Of a stretch of DNA of 64,000 nucleotides, positions 1 to 10,132 are shown in pieces. Positions within the stretch are counted from its first letter, which is position 1. Every line of letters starts with the position of its first letter. The translations under genes were made by a program, and so were the position numbers. The notes below the pieces were generated by a model, which ran no database searches, had not been told where the DNA came from, and saw only the letters and a program-made list of their open reading frames with translations. Source of the stretch: Nostoc calcicola FACHB-3891 (GTDB taxonomy: Bacteria > Cyanobacteriota > Cyanobacteriia > Cyanobacteriales > Nostocaceae); assembly GCF_014697355.1 (NCBI RefSeq), contig NZ_JACJRQ010000004.1:1-64000 (forward strand), given 5' to 3'.

Positions 1-109
1 CGCCGTCAAGCTAGGTCTGTGATTGATTTTTTTGCACAGGCTTTAATTGCTAATTCTAGTAACTCCCTGTCTCGCCCTTCTTTACTTCCTCAATATTAGA
101 CCTGAATCC

Positions 110-3100
110 TTACCCCAAATCTACCAAGGGCATTTGGGTCAATTCAATTGACATGGTACCAGATTCAATTTTGGCGAGGTCGAGAATGTCATTAATCAAC
201 GCCAATAAATCTGTACCTGCTGAGTAAATTGTCTGGCTGTATTCGACTTGTTTGTTGCTGAGGTTGCCATCAATATTATCTGTTAACAACTTCGCCAAAA
301 TGAGCAAACTATTCAGGGGTGTCCGCAATTCATGGGACATGTTGGCAAGAAATTCTGATTTGTATTTGGAAGACAGGGCGAGTTGTTCGGCTTTTTCTTC
401 CAAAGACATTCTTGCTTGTTCGATTTCCCGATTTTTACGCTCGACTTCTTTCTTTTGCTGAGCCAGTAATTCTGCCTTTTCTTCTAATTCGGCGTTGGTT
501 TGTTGCAGTTCGTCTTGCTGTCCTCTGAGTAAATCTTCCGAGGCTTTGAGTGATTGGGCTTGTTGTTCTAGGCGTTTGTTGGTTTCTCGGAGTTCATTTT
601 GCTGGGTTTGCAGTTCTTCAGCTAAAGATTGCGATTGCTTGAGTAATTCTTCAGTTCGCATGGATGCGGCGATCGTGTTCAAAACGATCGCTATACTTTC
701 TGTAAGTTGGTCGAAGAATGTCAAGTGAATTTCGCTAAAGCGGCGGAAGGATGCTAATTCAATGACTGCTGTGACTTGTCCTTCAAAGAGTACGGGTAAG
801 ACTACGGCATTCAAAGGCGTGGCTTCTCCTAAACCGGAGGCAATTTTGATGTAGTCAGTGGGCACTTCTGTCAGCAAAATTCGCTCTTTTTCTAAGGCGC
901 ATTGTCCCACCAAACCTTCACCCATGTAAAAGCGGTTGGCTAGATGTTTGCGTTCCCGATAGGCGTAGCTACTAATTAGTTTCAAATACGAGCTGGTATT
1001 GTCCACGGAATCCATGAGGTAGAATACGCCATGTTGCGCTCCTACCAAGGGTGCGAGTTCTGAGAGAATTAATTTGGATACGGTTTCCAAGTCTCGCTGA
1101 CCTTGGAGCATTCGGGTAAATTTAGCGAGGTTAGTTTTCAACCAGTCTTGTTCGGTGTTTTTCTGAGTTGTTTCCCGCAGGTTGGCAATCATCTGGTTGA
1201 TGTTGTCTTTGAGGATGGCAACTTCTCCTAGTGCTTCCACGGCGATGGAACGAGTTAAATCGCCTTTAGTTACAGCTGTAGCAACTTCGGCGATCGCTCG
1301 CAACTGTGTTGTCAATGTAGCAGCGAGTTCATTGACGTTATCTGTCAAATCTTTCCAAGTTCCCGCCGCCCCAGGTACTCTGGCTTGTCCGCCTAATTTT
1401 CCTTCGATTCCCACTTCCCGCGCTACTGTGGTTACCTGATTGGCAAAGGTAGCTAGGGTATCAATCATTTCGTTGATTGTTTCTGCCAAGGTTTCAATTT
1501 CACCTTTGGCATCTAGCATGAGTTTACGTTTCAAATCGCCGTTCGCAACTGCGGTGACGACTCTGGCAATACCCCGCACCTGTGCCGTTAAGTTCCCCGC
1601 CATCGAGTTTACGTTGTCCGTTAAATCTTTCCAGGTACCTGCAACGCCTTGGACTTGGGCTTGTCCGCCCAACTTTCCTTCAGTTCCCACTTCCCGCGCC
1701 ACCCGCGTTACTTCCGATGCAAAGGAACTGAGTTGATCCACCATTGTATTAGTAGTGTTCTTCAAATCCAAAATTTCGCCTTTGGCATCCACGGTAATTT
1801 TCTTGGAAAGGTCCCCATTTGCTACCGCCTTGGTCACTTCGGCGATGTTGCGGACTTGTGCGGTGAGGTTCCCCGCCATTGAGTTTACGTTGTCCGTTAA
1901 ATCTTTCCAGGTGCCAGCAACTCCTCTGACGTAAGCTTGCACGCCGAGTTTACCTTCGGTTCCCACTTCACGGGCAACTCTTGTTACTTCCGATGCAAAA
2001 GAATTCAGTTGATCCACCATTGTGTTGATAGTGTTCTTCAACTCTAAAATTTCACCTTTCACATCAACGGTGATTTTTTTAGAAAGGTCGCCGTTTGCCA
2101 CAGCCGTAGTCACTTCGGCAATGTTCCGCACCTGTGCCGTCAAGCTTCCCGCCATGAAGTTTACACTGTCGGTTAAATCCTTCCAAGTGCCGGCTACACC
2201 TTTAACTTCTGCTTGCACGCCGAGTTTACCTTCGGTTCCCACTTCTCTAGCAACCCTTGTGACTTCCGATGCAAAAGAATTCAGTTGATCCACCATTGTG
2301 TTGACGGTGTTTTTCAACTCCAAAATTTCCCCTTTGACATCAACGGAAATTTTCTTGGAAAGGTCGCCATTTGCCACTGCCGTTGTGACGGCGGCGATGT
2401 TTCGCACCTGTGCAGTTAAGCTTCCCGCCATGAAGTTCACGCTGTCGGTTAAATCTTTCCAGGTGCCAGCTACGCCGCGCACGTCTGCTTGTACGCCGAG
2501 TTTACCTTCACTGCCTACTTCCCGTGCAACCCTTGTAACTTCACTGGCAAAAGAGTTGAGTTGATCCACCATTATATTGATAGTGTTTTTCAACTCCAGA
2601 ATTTCGCCTTTGACAGCAACAGTAATTTTCTTAGAAAGGTCACCGTTGGCGATCGCAGTTGCAACTTCCGCAATGTTTCGTACTTGGTCGGTGAGGTTCC
2701 CCGCCATTAAGTTTACATTGTCGGTCAAGTCTTTCCAAGTCCCCGCCACTCCTCTGACTTCTGCTTGCACGCCCAATTTACCTTCGGTTCCCACTTCTCT
2801 GGCAACCCTTGTAACTTCCGATGCAAAGGAACTCAGTTGATCCACCATTGTGTTAATAGTGTTTTTCAGTTCTAAAATTTCGCCTTTCACATCCACAGTG
2901 ATTTTCTTGGAAAGGTCACCATTCGCCACAGCCGTAGTCACATCTGCAATGTTTCGCACCTGTGCGGTTAAACTTCCTGCCATGAAGTTTACGCTGTCAG
3001 TTAAATCTTTCCACGTGCCAGCCACACCTTTAACATCTGCTTGGACGCCGAGTTTGCCTTCACTTCCTACTTCCCTCGCAACCCGCGTCACTTCACTGGC

Positions 3101-4672
3101 AAAGGAACTGAGTTGATCCACCATGATATTGATAGTGTTCTTCAACTCCAGAATTTCACCTCTGACATCAACGGTGATTTTCTTCGAGAGGTCACCGCTG
3201 GCGATCGCAGTTGCAACTTCGGCAATATTTCGCACCTGTCCGGTGAGGTTCCCCGCCATTAAGTTAACGTTATCCGTTAAGTCTTTCCAAGTCCCCGCCA
3301 CTCCCCTAACTTCTGCTTGCACGCCGAGTTTGCCTTCGGTTCCCACCTCACGGGCAACCCTTGTTACCTCCGATGCAAAGGAATTCAGTTGATCCACCAT
3401 TGTGTTGATAGTGTTTTTCAACTCCAGAATTTCGCCCTTCACATCAACAGTGATTTTCTTAGATAAATCGCCATTCGCCACCGCCGTAGTCACTTCAGCA
3501 ATATTCCGCACCTGTGCTGTCAAACTTCCCGCCATGAAATTGACGCTATCCGTCAGATCCTTCCAGGTACCCGCTACCCCTCTAACTTCTGCTTGTCCGC
3601 CGAGTTTGCCTTCTGCACCCACCTCACGCGCAACCCGTGTCACCTCACTGGCAAAGGAATTGAGTTGATCCACCATGATGTTAACGGTGTTTTTCAACTC
3701 TAAAATTTCGCCTTTCACATCGACAGTAATTTTCTTCGACAAGTCGCCATTAGCTACCGCCGTGGTGACTTCAGCAATATTACGGACTTGGGCAGTTAAA
3801 TTACCCGCCATCAAATTCACGTTATCTGTGAGATCCTTCCAAGTACCAGCCACTCCTTTAACTTCGGCTTGGACGCCCAACTTACCTTCCGTTCCCACCT
3901 CACGAGCGACTCTTGTCACTTCTGATGCAAAAGAATTCAGTTGATCCACCATTGTATTAACGGTGTTTTTTAGTTCCAGAATTTCACCTTTGACATCAAC
4001 GGTGATTTTTTTGGAGAGATCGCCGTTGGCGATCGCGGTGGCAACTTCAGCAATGTTACGAACTTGCCCAGTTAGATTTCCCGCCATCAAGTTCACATTG
4101 TCAGTCAAATCCTTCCAAGTGCCAGCCACACCACGCACTTGGGCTTGCACGCCGAGTTTACCTTCAGTGCCCACCTCACGAGCAACCCGCGTCACTTCCG
4201 AGGCAAAAGAACCGAGCCGGTCTACCATCGTGTTGACAATATTGGCAGTTTGGAGAAACTCACCTTGCAGAGGTCTGCCTTCAATTTCTGTAGCGATGGT
4301 TTGGGATAAATCGCCATTAGCCACAGCCCGAATCACACGAGTTGTTTCTGCTGTGGGTTGGACTAAATCTGTAATTAAAGTATTGACAGAAGTTACACAA
4401 TCTGACCAGGAACCGCGAACATCACCTAAAGAGGCGCGATCGGCTATTTTGCCTTCTTTGCCGACGACATTACCAATCCGCTGTAACTCCGTCGCCATCC
4501 GCTGATTTTGATCGATTATATCATTAAGCGTATCCGCTATTTTACCAGCTACACCAGTATGGTCTAAAGGCATCCGAGCCGAGAAGTCACCGTGCTTAAC
4601 AGCAGTCAGCGTTCTAAGTAGCTGATTTAAATCTAGATTGTCACTGTCTCTAGTCAACTGTTCGGTTGCCAT
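110..4672 (-). CDS. Poly-HAMP GAF sensor histidine kinase, truncated after the H-box
   Basis: Soluble signalling protein of 1520 residues with no membrane segment. From the N-terminus it has about a dozen HAMP-like units of roughly 92 residues (each with a GTWKDLTD motif and an [12 protein letters not shown] motif) up to about residue 1150. A GAF domain follows (about 1190-1330), then a long Q/E/K-rich coiled coil, then a HisKA helix pair with H-box SHELRTPLN (His about 1447). The frame stops about 70 residues after the histidine, so the HATPase_c domain and the receiver domains usual in such cyanobacterial hybrid kinases are absent. Poly-HAMP kinases of this kind (compare fungal group III Nik1/Os-1) are usually cytosolic stress or osmosensors. 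The other frames of the 109 bases downstream show no continuation, so this looks like a truncated or interrupted gene. The start at 4672 is an ATG opening MATEQLTRD. Family assignment is firm; activity is doubtful. Confidence 0.9.
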   Translation of the reverse strand: MATEQLTRDSDNLDLNQLLRTLTAVKHGDFSARMPLDHTGVAGKIADTLNDIIDQNQRMATELQRIGNVVGKEGKIADRASLGDVRGSWSDCVTSVNTLITDLVQPTAETTRVIRAVANGDLSQTIATEIEGRPLQGEFLQTANIVNTMVDRLGSFASEVTRVAREVGTEGKLGVQAQVRGVAGTWKDLTDNVNLMAGNLTGQVRNIAEVATAIANGDLSKKITVDVKGEILELKNTVNTMVDQLNSFASEVTRVAREVGTEGKLGVQAEVKGVAGTWKDLTDNVNLMAGNLTAQVRNIAEVTTAVANGDLSKKITVDVKGEILELKNTVNIMVDQLNSFASEVTRVAREVGAEGKLGGQAEVRGVAGTWKDLTDSVNFMAGSLTAQVRNIAEVTTAVANGDLSKKITVDVKGEILELKNTINTMVDQLNSFASEVTRVAREVGTEGKLGVQAEVRGVAGTWKDLTDNVNLMAGNLTGQVRNIAEVATAIASGDLSKKITVDVRGEILELKNTINIMVDQLSSFASEVTRVAREVGSEGKLGVQADVKGVAGTWKDLTDSVNFMAGSLTAQVRNIADVTTAVANGDLSKKITVDVKGEILELKNTINTMVDQLSSFASEVTRVAREVGTEGKLGVQAEVRGVAGTWKDLTDNVNLMAGNLTDQVRNIAEVATAIANGDLSKKITVAVKGEILELKNTINIMVDQLNSFASEVTRVAREVGSEGKLGVQADVRGVAGTWKDLTDSVNFMAGSLTAQVRNIAAVTTAVANGDLSKKISVDVKGEILELKNTVNTMVDQLNSFASEVTRVAREVGTEGKLGVQAEVKGVAGTWKDLTDSVNFMAGSLTAQVRNIAEVTTAVANGDLSKKITVDVKGEILELKNTINTMVDQLNSFASEVTRVAREVGTEGKLGVQAYVRGVAGTWKDLTDNVNSMAGNLTAQVRNIAEVTKAVANGDLSKKITVDAKGEILDLKNTTNTMVDQLSSFASEVTRVAREVGTEGKLGGQAQVQGVAGTWKDLTDNVNSMAGNLTAQVRGIARVVTAVANGDLKRKLMLDAKGEIETLAETINEMIDTLATFANQVTTVAREVGIEGKLGGQARVPGAAGTWKDLTDNVNELAATLTTQLRAIAEVATAVTKGDLTRSIAVEALGEVAILKDNINQMIANLRETTQKNTEQDWLKTNLAKFTRMLQGQRDLETVSKLILSELAPLVGAQHGVFYLMDSVDNTSSYLKLISSYAYRERKHLANRFYMGEGLVGQCALEKERILLTEVPTDYIKIASGLGEATPLNAVVLPVLFEGQVTAVIELASFRRFSEIHLTFFDQLTESIAIVLNTIAASMRTEELLKQSQSLAEELQTQQNELRETNKRLEQQAQSLKASEDLLRGQQDELQQTNAELEEKAELLAQQKKEVERKNREIEQARMSLEEKAEQLALSSKYKSEFLANMSHELRTPLNSLLILAKLLTDNIDGNLSNKQVEYSQTIYSAGTDLLALINDILDLAKIESGTMSIELTQMPLVDLG
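1190..4220 (-). repeat. Tandem in-gene HAMP repeat array (about 276-bp units)
   Basis: Eleven successive units each encode a GTWKDLTD motif, and neighbouring units are highly similar at DNA level (for example around 2020-2290 and 2850-3120). Two unit types recur: [10 protein letters not shown] and [10 protein letters not shown]. Over much of the array they alternate, so the effective repeat is often a 552-bp two-unit block. Recombination between units would change the HAMP number without shifting the frame. Confidence 0.9.
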
Positions 4673-4818
4673 AGCCTTATCCTTAATCTTAATCCTTGAA
4701 GAATTTTTAGTATTTTTTGCACCCCCTATCTAGTTAGAGTGCTTTTAGGTAATAGTTATCAAAATGGAGAGTAGGGAATACAAAGTCAATCAAACTAATT
4801 TTTATGGGTGCGAGTGTC

Positions 4819-4839
4819 AGCAGTCGATCGAAGACTGCT
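4819..4839. promoter_or_regulatory. Hairpin/inverted repeat in a divergent promoter region
   Basis: A perfect 7-bp inverted repeat (agcagtc / gactgct) with a 7-base centre lies between the divergently transcribed kinase and Uma2 genes. It could be an operator or a 5'-leader hairpin. Apart from this I see nothing in the roughly 310-bp gap. Confidence 0.3.
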
Positions 4840-4983
4840 AACTAAATGGTACTGCCGTCGTATCTGGCATACCACTTAGCTAATGATAGCTAGTTGGCCT
4901 CTGTTATGCAGCATCAATAATTCCTAACTGATAACTGAGGTTTGCTAAAGTCAGAAGTATCCGGCAACTCCAAGGATTGGCAA

Positions 4984-5694
4984 ATGGTTAGAGAGTACTC
5001 AACCCAGAGACATCTGCCTCCGCTTGAAAGTGGCGTAGGCGTAGCCCGTCGTAGACATCGCTTAACTCGCCCTGAATTTGAACGGCGTTATGGGGCTGCA
5101 CCTCATACCAAAAAAGCAGAACTGATAGAAGGAATTGTTTACATCGCATCTGATGTCAGACATGAGCAACATGGCAAACCCCACAGTCGGGTGATAACTT
5201 GGTTAGGAGTCTACCAATCACTGACTCCCGGCGTTGACTTAAGCGTTGAACCAACCGTCAGACTAGATTTAGACAATGAACCCCAGCCTGATGCAGTGCT
5301 GTTTATTGAAACAGACGCAGGGGGACAGACCCGTTTAAGCAGCGACGGTTATATTGAAGGATCTCCCGAATTGATTGTTGAAATTGCAGCGAGTAGCGTG
5401 GCGATCGATACAGGCAGCAAAAAGCAAGTTTATCGCCGTAATGGCGTGTTGGAGTACGTAATCTGGCAATCTTACGAGAATCAAATTGAATGGTTTTGCC
5501 TAATTGATGGTGAGTATCAATTGCTATCTCCCAGTGCAGATGGAATTATTCGCTCTCAGGTGTTTCCGGGTTTGTGGTTAGCGGTGGAGGCGCTGTTAAA
5601 CAATCAGATGGTGCGAGTGTTGGAGGTGGTGCAAGCAGGGTTGAAGTCACCGGAACATAATGCGTTTGTACAGCAGTTGAAGAAACAGGAATAA
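4984..5694 (+). CDS. Uma2 family (DUF820) putative endonuclease
   Basis: Uma2 proteins have a PD-(D/E)XK nuclease-like fold and are greatly expanded in cyanobacteria; their true function is unknown. The family pattern is visible: an N-terminal RLTRPEFERRY segment, AELIEGIVYI, then EPQPDAVLFI carrying the central Asp, ELIVEIAASS with the Glu, and K-x-x-x-Y (KKQVYRRNGV) followed by EYVIW. The frame is open from a TTG at 4942, but the ATG at 4984 (MVREYS) has an AAGGA-like site about 8 bases upstream and is preferred. Residues 17-26 are encoded by a short dispersed repeat (see 5032-5061), so the N-terminus is longer than usual. Another Uma2 gene lies at 37019-37639. Confidence 0.85.
   Translation: MVREYSTQRHLPPLESGVGVARRRHRLTRPEFERRYGAAPHTKKAELIEGIVYIASDVRHEQHGKPHSRVITWLGVYQSLTPGVDLSVEPTVRLDLDNEPQPDAVLFIETDAGGQTRLSSDGYIEGSPELIVEIAASSVAIDTGSKKQVYRRNGVLEYVIWQSYENQIEWFCLIDGEYQLLSPSADGIIRSQVFPGLWLAVEALLNNQMVRVLEVVQAGLKSPEHNAFVQQLKKQE
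5032..5061 (+). repeat. Small dispersed repeat inserted in frame in a Uma2 gene
   Basis: This 30-bp stretch contains gcgtagcccgtcgtagac, a motif I know as one of the small dispersed repeats of Nostoc-type genomes. It encodes a GVGVARRRHR-like segment near the protein N-terminus, where family members need no such residues. A related motif (aagcgtagcccatcg...) is seen near 36274. Confidence 0.5.
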
Positions 5695-6023
5695 CTGTTT
5701 TACTTCTGAATTCTGAATTTTGAATTCTGCTGTAATTTACATCTGATTGTTGGCGCTGTTACAACCCGTAGTTTTAAAAACGTTTACCATACCTTAAGTT
5801 CTTTCATAAAACAAAAGTAGTTCACTAGGAACACAAACATCTGATTCAGTAGAGAGTTTTGTGATTTTCCTATCTGGCTAAATCACCTTATCTAAGTAAA
5901 ATCTCAAAAATTTTCAATTTTGTTAAGGACTTCGTAGTGATAAATCAACAATATCTGAATTTTGAATTCTGATTTCTTCTTCAATTTGTTATTTTTTCTG
6001 CGCCACTAGTTAAGAGGTAATCT
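5695..6023. other. Intergenic region upstream of devB
   Basis: It holds two runs of degenerate heptamers of the type tgaattc/tgaattt (about 5705-5733 and 5953-5972). I looked for an NtcA box (GTA-N8-TAC), expected for a heterocyst devBCA operon, and found no good match. Confidence 0.4.
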
Positions 6024-7223
6024 ATGGTGCGAAATTCAAAGTTAGGGTACACAATGTTCCCTAAATCTATTCTGCGTCCATCCGTTGCTATAGGTATAAT
6101 TGCATCTTTATTCGTTGGCGGAATAAGTTTTTATACAATAAAACTCTGGCAAAATTCTACCACTCAAGAAACACAAGTACCGACAACACAATTGCCACAG
6201 TTAAAAACGGTAACAGCCTTAGGAAGAATTGAACCACAGGGCGAAGTAATTAAACTATCTGCTGCCGTTTCTGGGGAAGGAAGTCGGGTAGAAAAGTTGT
6301 TGGTGAAGGAAGGCGATAGGGTAAAAGCAGGACAAGTAATTGCGATTTTGAGCAGCCACGATCGCCTACAAGCATCATTAAAAGAGGCGCAGGAACAGGT
6401 AAAAGTAGCCCAGGCAAACTTAAACCGCACCCAAGCAGGTGCTAAACGCGGTGAAATTAGCGCCCAAAAAGCTGCGATCGCTCGCCTAAAAGCAGAACGC
6501 CTTGGCGATATTGACTCCCAAGCAGCCACAATTGCCAAATTCCAGGCCGAAGTGGAAAACGCCCAAGCAGAAAACGAACGCTATCAGCAACTATTTGAAC
6601 AAGGAGCAATTTCCGCCTCCCAACGAGACAGCAAGCGTTTAAATTTGGCAACAGCCCAAAAAAATTTGCAACAAGCCCAAGCAGAGTTAAATCGCACCCA
6701 ATCAACTAGCCAGCAACAAATCAAAGAAGCCACAGGAACACTCGATCGAATCAGCGAAGTTCGAGGGGTAGATGTAGCAGCTGCCCAAGCAGAAGTCAAT
6801 CGTGCCCTAGCAGCCATGAATCTAGCGGAAGTTAACCTCAAACAAGCCGAAGTGCGATCGCCCCAAAATGCACAGATATTCGAGATCCACACTCATCCAG
6901 GGGAATTAGTATCAAATGATGGCATTGCTGATATCGGACAAACCAGCCAGATGTACGTCATCGCCGAAGTTTACGAAAGCGATATCGGCAAAGTGCATTC
7001 AGGACAAAAAGTGCAAATCTTTGGTGATTTCCTACCCATTGAATTACAAGGAATCGTAGATCGCAAAGGCTTGCAAGTGCGGCAGCAAAATGTGATTAAT
7101 ACCGATCCCGCCAGCAATATCGACAGCAGAGTAGTGGAAGTCCACATCCGACTAAATGAAGCCTCCAGCCAAAAAGCCGCCAACCTAACCAATATGCAAG
7201 TTAAAGCAGTAATTGAACTATGA
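6024..7223 (+). CDS. devB: DevB-like membrane fusion protein of an ABC exporter
   Basis: Periplasmic adaptor of the HlyD family. A single N-terminal membrane segment (about residues 14-32, IGIIASLFVGGISFYTI) anchors it. A lipoyl-like half motif follows (VEKLLVKEGDRVKAGQVIAIL, about 90-110). A very long alpha-helical hairpin rich in Q, A and E covers about 115-275, and a beta-barrel region contains the VYESDIGKVHSGQKV segment. In Anabaena, DevB with DevC, DevA and a TolC protein exports heterocyst glycolipids; cyanobacteria also carry several paralogous sets, so the substrate here is not certain. The ATG at 6024 has an AGAGGT ribosome site 6 bases upstream. devC and devA follow on the same strand. 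Confidence 0.9.
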   Translation: MVRNSKLGYTMFPKSILRPSVAIGIIASLFVGGISFYTIKLWQNSTTQETQVPTTQLPQLKTVTALGRIEPQGEVIKLSAAVSGEGSRVEKLLVKEGDRVKAGQVIAILSSHDRLQASLKEAQEQVKVAQANLNRTQAGAKRGEISAQKAAIARLKAERLGDIDSQAATIAKFQAEVENAQAENERYQQLFEQGAISASQRDSKRLNLATAQKNLQQAQAELNRTQSTSQQQIKEATGTLDRISEVRGVDVAAAQAEVNRALAAMNLAEVNLKQAEVRSPQNAQIFEIHTHPGELVSNDGIADIGQTSQMYVIAEVYESDIGKVHSGQKVQIFGDFLPIELQGIVDRKGLQVRQQNVINTDPASNIDSRVVEVHIRLNEASSQKAANLTNMQVKAVIEL

Positions 7224-7233
7224 AATGGGCTTT

Positions 7234-7392
7234 GGGCATTGGGCATTGGGAAGGGGGAAAGGGAAAGGGGTAAGGGGGAAAGGTTAAATTTATCCCTTTA
7301 CCCTTTACCCTTTAACCTTTACCCTTTTCCCTTTACCCTTTACCCTTTACCCTTTAACCTTTTCCCCCATCTCCCCACTCCCCACTCCCCAC
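7234..7392. repeat. Heptamer repeat hairpin between devB and devC
   Basis: A G/A-rich arm (agggggaaagggaaagg...) is followed by a C/T-rich arm of tandem ccctttA units, so transcript or single strand can fold into a long imperfect hairpin. The first 87 bases (7234-7320) are identical to 11734-11820. Confidence 0.85.
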
Positions 7393-7404
7393 TCACTCCA
7401 AACT

Positions 7405-8577
7405 ATGGGATTGATTGAACAATTGCGACGCCGAACCCCTCTAGGATGGCTGCAACTGAGTCATGAAAAAAGTCGTCTGTTGGTGGCATTGTTAGGCATT
7501 GCCTTTGCGGATTTGCTCATGTTCATGCAGCTGGGCTTTCAGACTGCGCTGTATGACAGTAACACTCGACTACATCGCAGTTTGCAAGCAGACATTGTTT
7601 TAACCAGTCCCCAAGCCCGTAACTTGCCAAGCTTGTCTACGTTTTCTCGGCGGCGACTTTACCAAGCAATGGATATACCAGGGGTGAAGTCGGCCCAAGC
7701 GATGTATTTCAACAACACAATTTGGAAAAATCCTGTAACACACCGCGAAACGGGGGTGTTAGTCATCGGTTTTAACCCAGACAAGCCAGCCTTTGATTTC
7801 CCGGATGTTAACCAGCAATTGCAGGCAATCAAGCTGCCGGGTGCGGTGTTGTTCGATCGCGGTGCTAGAGGAGATTATCAAAAAGCGATCGCCCAAATTG
7901 AGGAAGGTAAAATCGTCACTGCGGAAATAGAACGCCGCACAATTATCATTAGTGGTTTATTCCAAGTCGGGGCTTCCTTTGGCGCTGAAGGTAATTTGAT
8001 TACGAGCGATCAAAATTTTTTGCGCCTATTTTCTGGGCGTCAGTCCAGCAGTGTCAGTCTAGGTTTGATTCAAATAAAACCAGGCTATGACCCAAAAAAA
8101 GTGGCAGCAATGCTCAAAGCCTATCTCAGAGATGATGTCAGAGTGCTAACCCACGCAGAATTTATTGAATTTGAGAATAATTTTTGGAGAACAAATTCGC
8201 CAATTGGGTTTATTTTCAACTTGGGTGTATCGATGGGTTTTGTGGTGGGCGTGATTATTGTCTATCAAGTCCTTTCCACCGATGTTAATGCCCATGTTCG
8301 GGAATATGCCACCTTCAAAGCAATGGGATATCGGAATTACTACTTGCTAGGCGTGGTGTTTGAAGAGTCTTTGATATTGGCAGCACTAGGGTTTTTTCCC
8401 GGATTGGGAGTATCTTTAGCACTTTACCACCTGACTCGCAAAGCTACAAATTTGCCCATGTACATAACTCTCATTCGGGCATTACAGGTATTAGTGCTGA
8501 CGATAATCATGTGTGCAATTTCCGGTGCGATCGCCACCCGCAAACTCCAAGCCACCGACCCTGCTGATATGTTCTAG
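7405..8577 (+). CDS. devC: DevC-like ABC exporter permease
   Basis: Permease partner of DevB/DevA, with the MacB/FtsX-like layout. One membrane helix lies near the N-terminus (about 27-48, LLVALLGIAFADLLMFMQLG). A large extracytoplasmic domain spans about 55-265, and three helices lie at the C-terminus (about 275-295, 315-345 and 355-380). The opening RRTPLGWLQLSHEKSRLLVAL and the closing ATRKLQATDPADMF are typical of the DevC family. It starts 181 bp after devB, beyond a heptamer-repeat hairpin that may affect message stability between the two genes. Length (390) is normal for the family. Confidence 0.9.
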   Translation: MGLIEQLRRRTPLGWLQLSHEKSRLLVALLGIAFADLLMFMQLGFQTALYDSNTRLHRSLQADIVLTSPQARNLPSLSTFSRRRLYQAMDIPGVKSAQAMYFNNTIWKNPVTHRETGVLVIGFNPDKPAFDFPDVNQQLQAIKLPGAVLFDRGARGDYQKAIAQIEEGKIVTAEIERRTIIISGLFQVGASFGAEGNLITSDQNFLRLFSGRQSSSVSLGLIQIKPGYDPKKVAAMLKAYLRDDVRVLTHAEFIEFENNFWRTNSPIGFIFNLGVSMGFVVGVIIVYQVLSTDVNAHVREYATFKAMGYRNYYLLGVVFEESLILAALGFFPGLGVSLALYHLTRKATNLPMYITLIRALQVLVLTIIMCAISGAIATRKLQATDPADMF

Positions 8578-8788
8578 AAATTGTCATTAGTCATTAGTCA
8601 TTGGTCATTTGCAAAGGAAAAATGATTAATGACGTTCGTTGTGAGTAAGTAAGTCGGTGCAATAAAACCAAACTGTGTAAAGAAAAGTAAATAAGGCTCA
8701 AACTCTTTCTCTCCCTGCTCCCCGCTCCCTGCCCCCTGCCTTACACCAACAATAATTATTTACGCCGACCTACTTAATCGAGCTATTT

Positions 8789-9493
8789 ATGACTAATCAA
8801 CCCGTTATCTCTATTAAAAATCTTGACCACTACTTTGGTCACGGCTCACTTCGCAAGCAAGTTTTATGTAATATCAATTTGGAGATTAACGTCGGTGAAA
8901 TTATTATCATGACTGGGCCATCTGGTTCTGGCAAAACTACTTTGCTGACTTTAGTGGGTGGGTTGCGTTCTACCCAATTTGGTAGTTTGTGGGTGTTGGG
9001 ACGAGAACTTTGTGGTGCTAGCGCCCAACAACTAGTCCAGGTACGACGCCATAATGGTTACATTTTCCAAGCACATAATTTACATGGTAGTTTGACGGCA
9101 CTGCAAAACGTCAAAATGGCTTTAGAATTACACAAACATATTGGGTTAAAAAAGATGCAAACTCGGTCAGCCCAGATGCTAGAGCAGGTAGGACTAGGCA
9201 AGCATTTACATTACTATCCTGATAAACTGTCTGGGGGACAAAAACAAAGAGTAGCGATCGCCCGTGCCTTGGTCAGTCATCCTCAAATTATCCTAGCCGA
9301 TGAACCCACCGCCGCCCTTGACAGTCAATCTGGACGAGATGTGGTCAACCTCATGCAAAAACTGGCAAAAGAACAAGGCTGTACCATCTTGATGGTCACT
9401 CATGACAACCGCATCCTAGACATTGCCGATCGCATCCTTCACATGGAAGATGGTAAGCTCAACTCAAAATTAAAAATATCAGCCTCAAGCTAA
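8789..9493 (+). CDS. devA: DevA-like ABC exporter ATPase
   Basis: ATP-binding subunit of the DevBCA exporter, similar to MacB/LolD-type ATPases. It has Walker A GPSGSGKTT (about residues 43-51), a Q-loop around FQAHNLHGSL, signature LSGGQKQR (about 147), Walker B IILADEPTAALD (about 166) and the switch histidine in MVTHDNRI. It lies 211 bp after devC; the gap holds a heptamer run of the ttgtcattag type (8580-8610) and C-rich repeats. Gene order B-C-A and strand agree with one export operon. Confidence 0.92.
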   Translation: MTNQPVISIKNLDHYFGHGSLRKQVLCNINLEINVGEIIIMTGPSGSGKTTLLTLVGGLRSTQFGSLWVLGRELCGASAQQLVQVRRHNGYIFQAHNLHGSLTALQNVKMALELHKHIGLKKMQTRSAQMLEQVGLGKHLHYYPDKLSGGQKQRVAIARALVSHPQIILADEPTAALDSQSGRDVVNLMQKLAKEQGCTILMVTHDNRILDIADRILHMEDGKLNSKLKISASS

Positions 9494-9746
9494 TCATCTG
9501 AAATTTCTCAATCAGCTAATAACAAAAAACAATTAAGTAAAATCACTGAAAATTTCTCTAGTTTACCAACACTGAAAAAATCTGTTATTACTATGTAGGT
9601 GGAGATTATAAATTACATACTAAATTAAGCTAGCTTTGTGTAAATGCTAGTCTCCTGAATTTTTTGGTTATTTCTGGCACTTTCTCTCTGACTTAGCTGA
9701 CTTAGGTGATTTACTTAGACTAACTTTGGCCTCATAGTATGGTATG

Positions 9747-9775
9747 AGTGTCCAGTTGAGTAAGTGTCCAGTTGA
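9747..9775. promoter_or_regulatory. Two 13-bp direct repeats in the 640-bp gap after devA
   Basis: agtgtccagttga occurs at 9747-9759 and again at 9763-9775, a 16-bp period. The gap 9494-10132 otherwise shows no convincing gene. The repeats lie about 360 bp upstream of the peptidase gene and may be a regulator site or a short tandem duplication. Confidence 0.3.
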
Positions 9776-10132
9776 TTCCCAGATTTTCTTCAAGTACCAT
9801 TATGTAGTGACTTTAACCAAAAAAAGTTTCTTTTGTTGCTTAACAAGCGATGCTTATGGCAAGCCACTAAAGCGTTTTTACCATCAGTGAAATTTTACGA
9901 ACAATCACAATGTCATACACTTTGGTTATTAGAGTTAATACAAATTTACAAAAATACACTTACAAATCATTCTTCGCCAATGTCTGCTCGTTGTTTGCTT
10001 AGTGTTCATAAATGCTTAGAGCATTTGCCAAACAAAATTTATGGCTTCAACAACATCTGCTATCAAAAGGAAACACTAGTAGTAATCAGCTAGTTTATTT
10101 TCCAACACAAGCAAGGGATTTTTTATAGCTCT

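Noticed and set aside
1..109. Frameshifted continuation of the kinase into the left edge
   Set aside because: All three minus-strand frames were read; none shows HATPase_c residues within the available bases.
252..4505. Many plus-strand frames opposite the poly-HAMP kinase
   Set aside because: They are antisense shadows of the repeated HAMP units and recur with the same wording each 276 bp.
5695..6023. NtcA-type site upstream of devB
   Set aside because: No GTA-N8-TAC with a suitably spaced -10 box was found; near matches have wrong spacing.
9833..10093. 86-residue frame after devA
   Set aside because: No ribosome site of note, no recognisable pattern and residue make-up like random AT-rich DNA.
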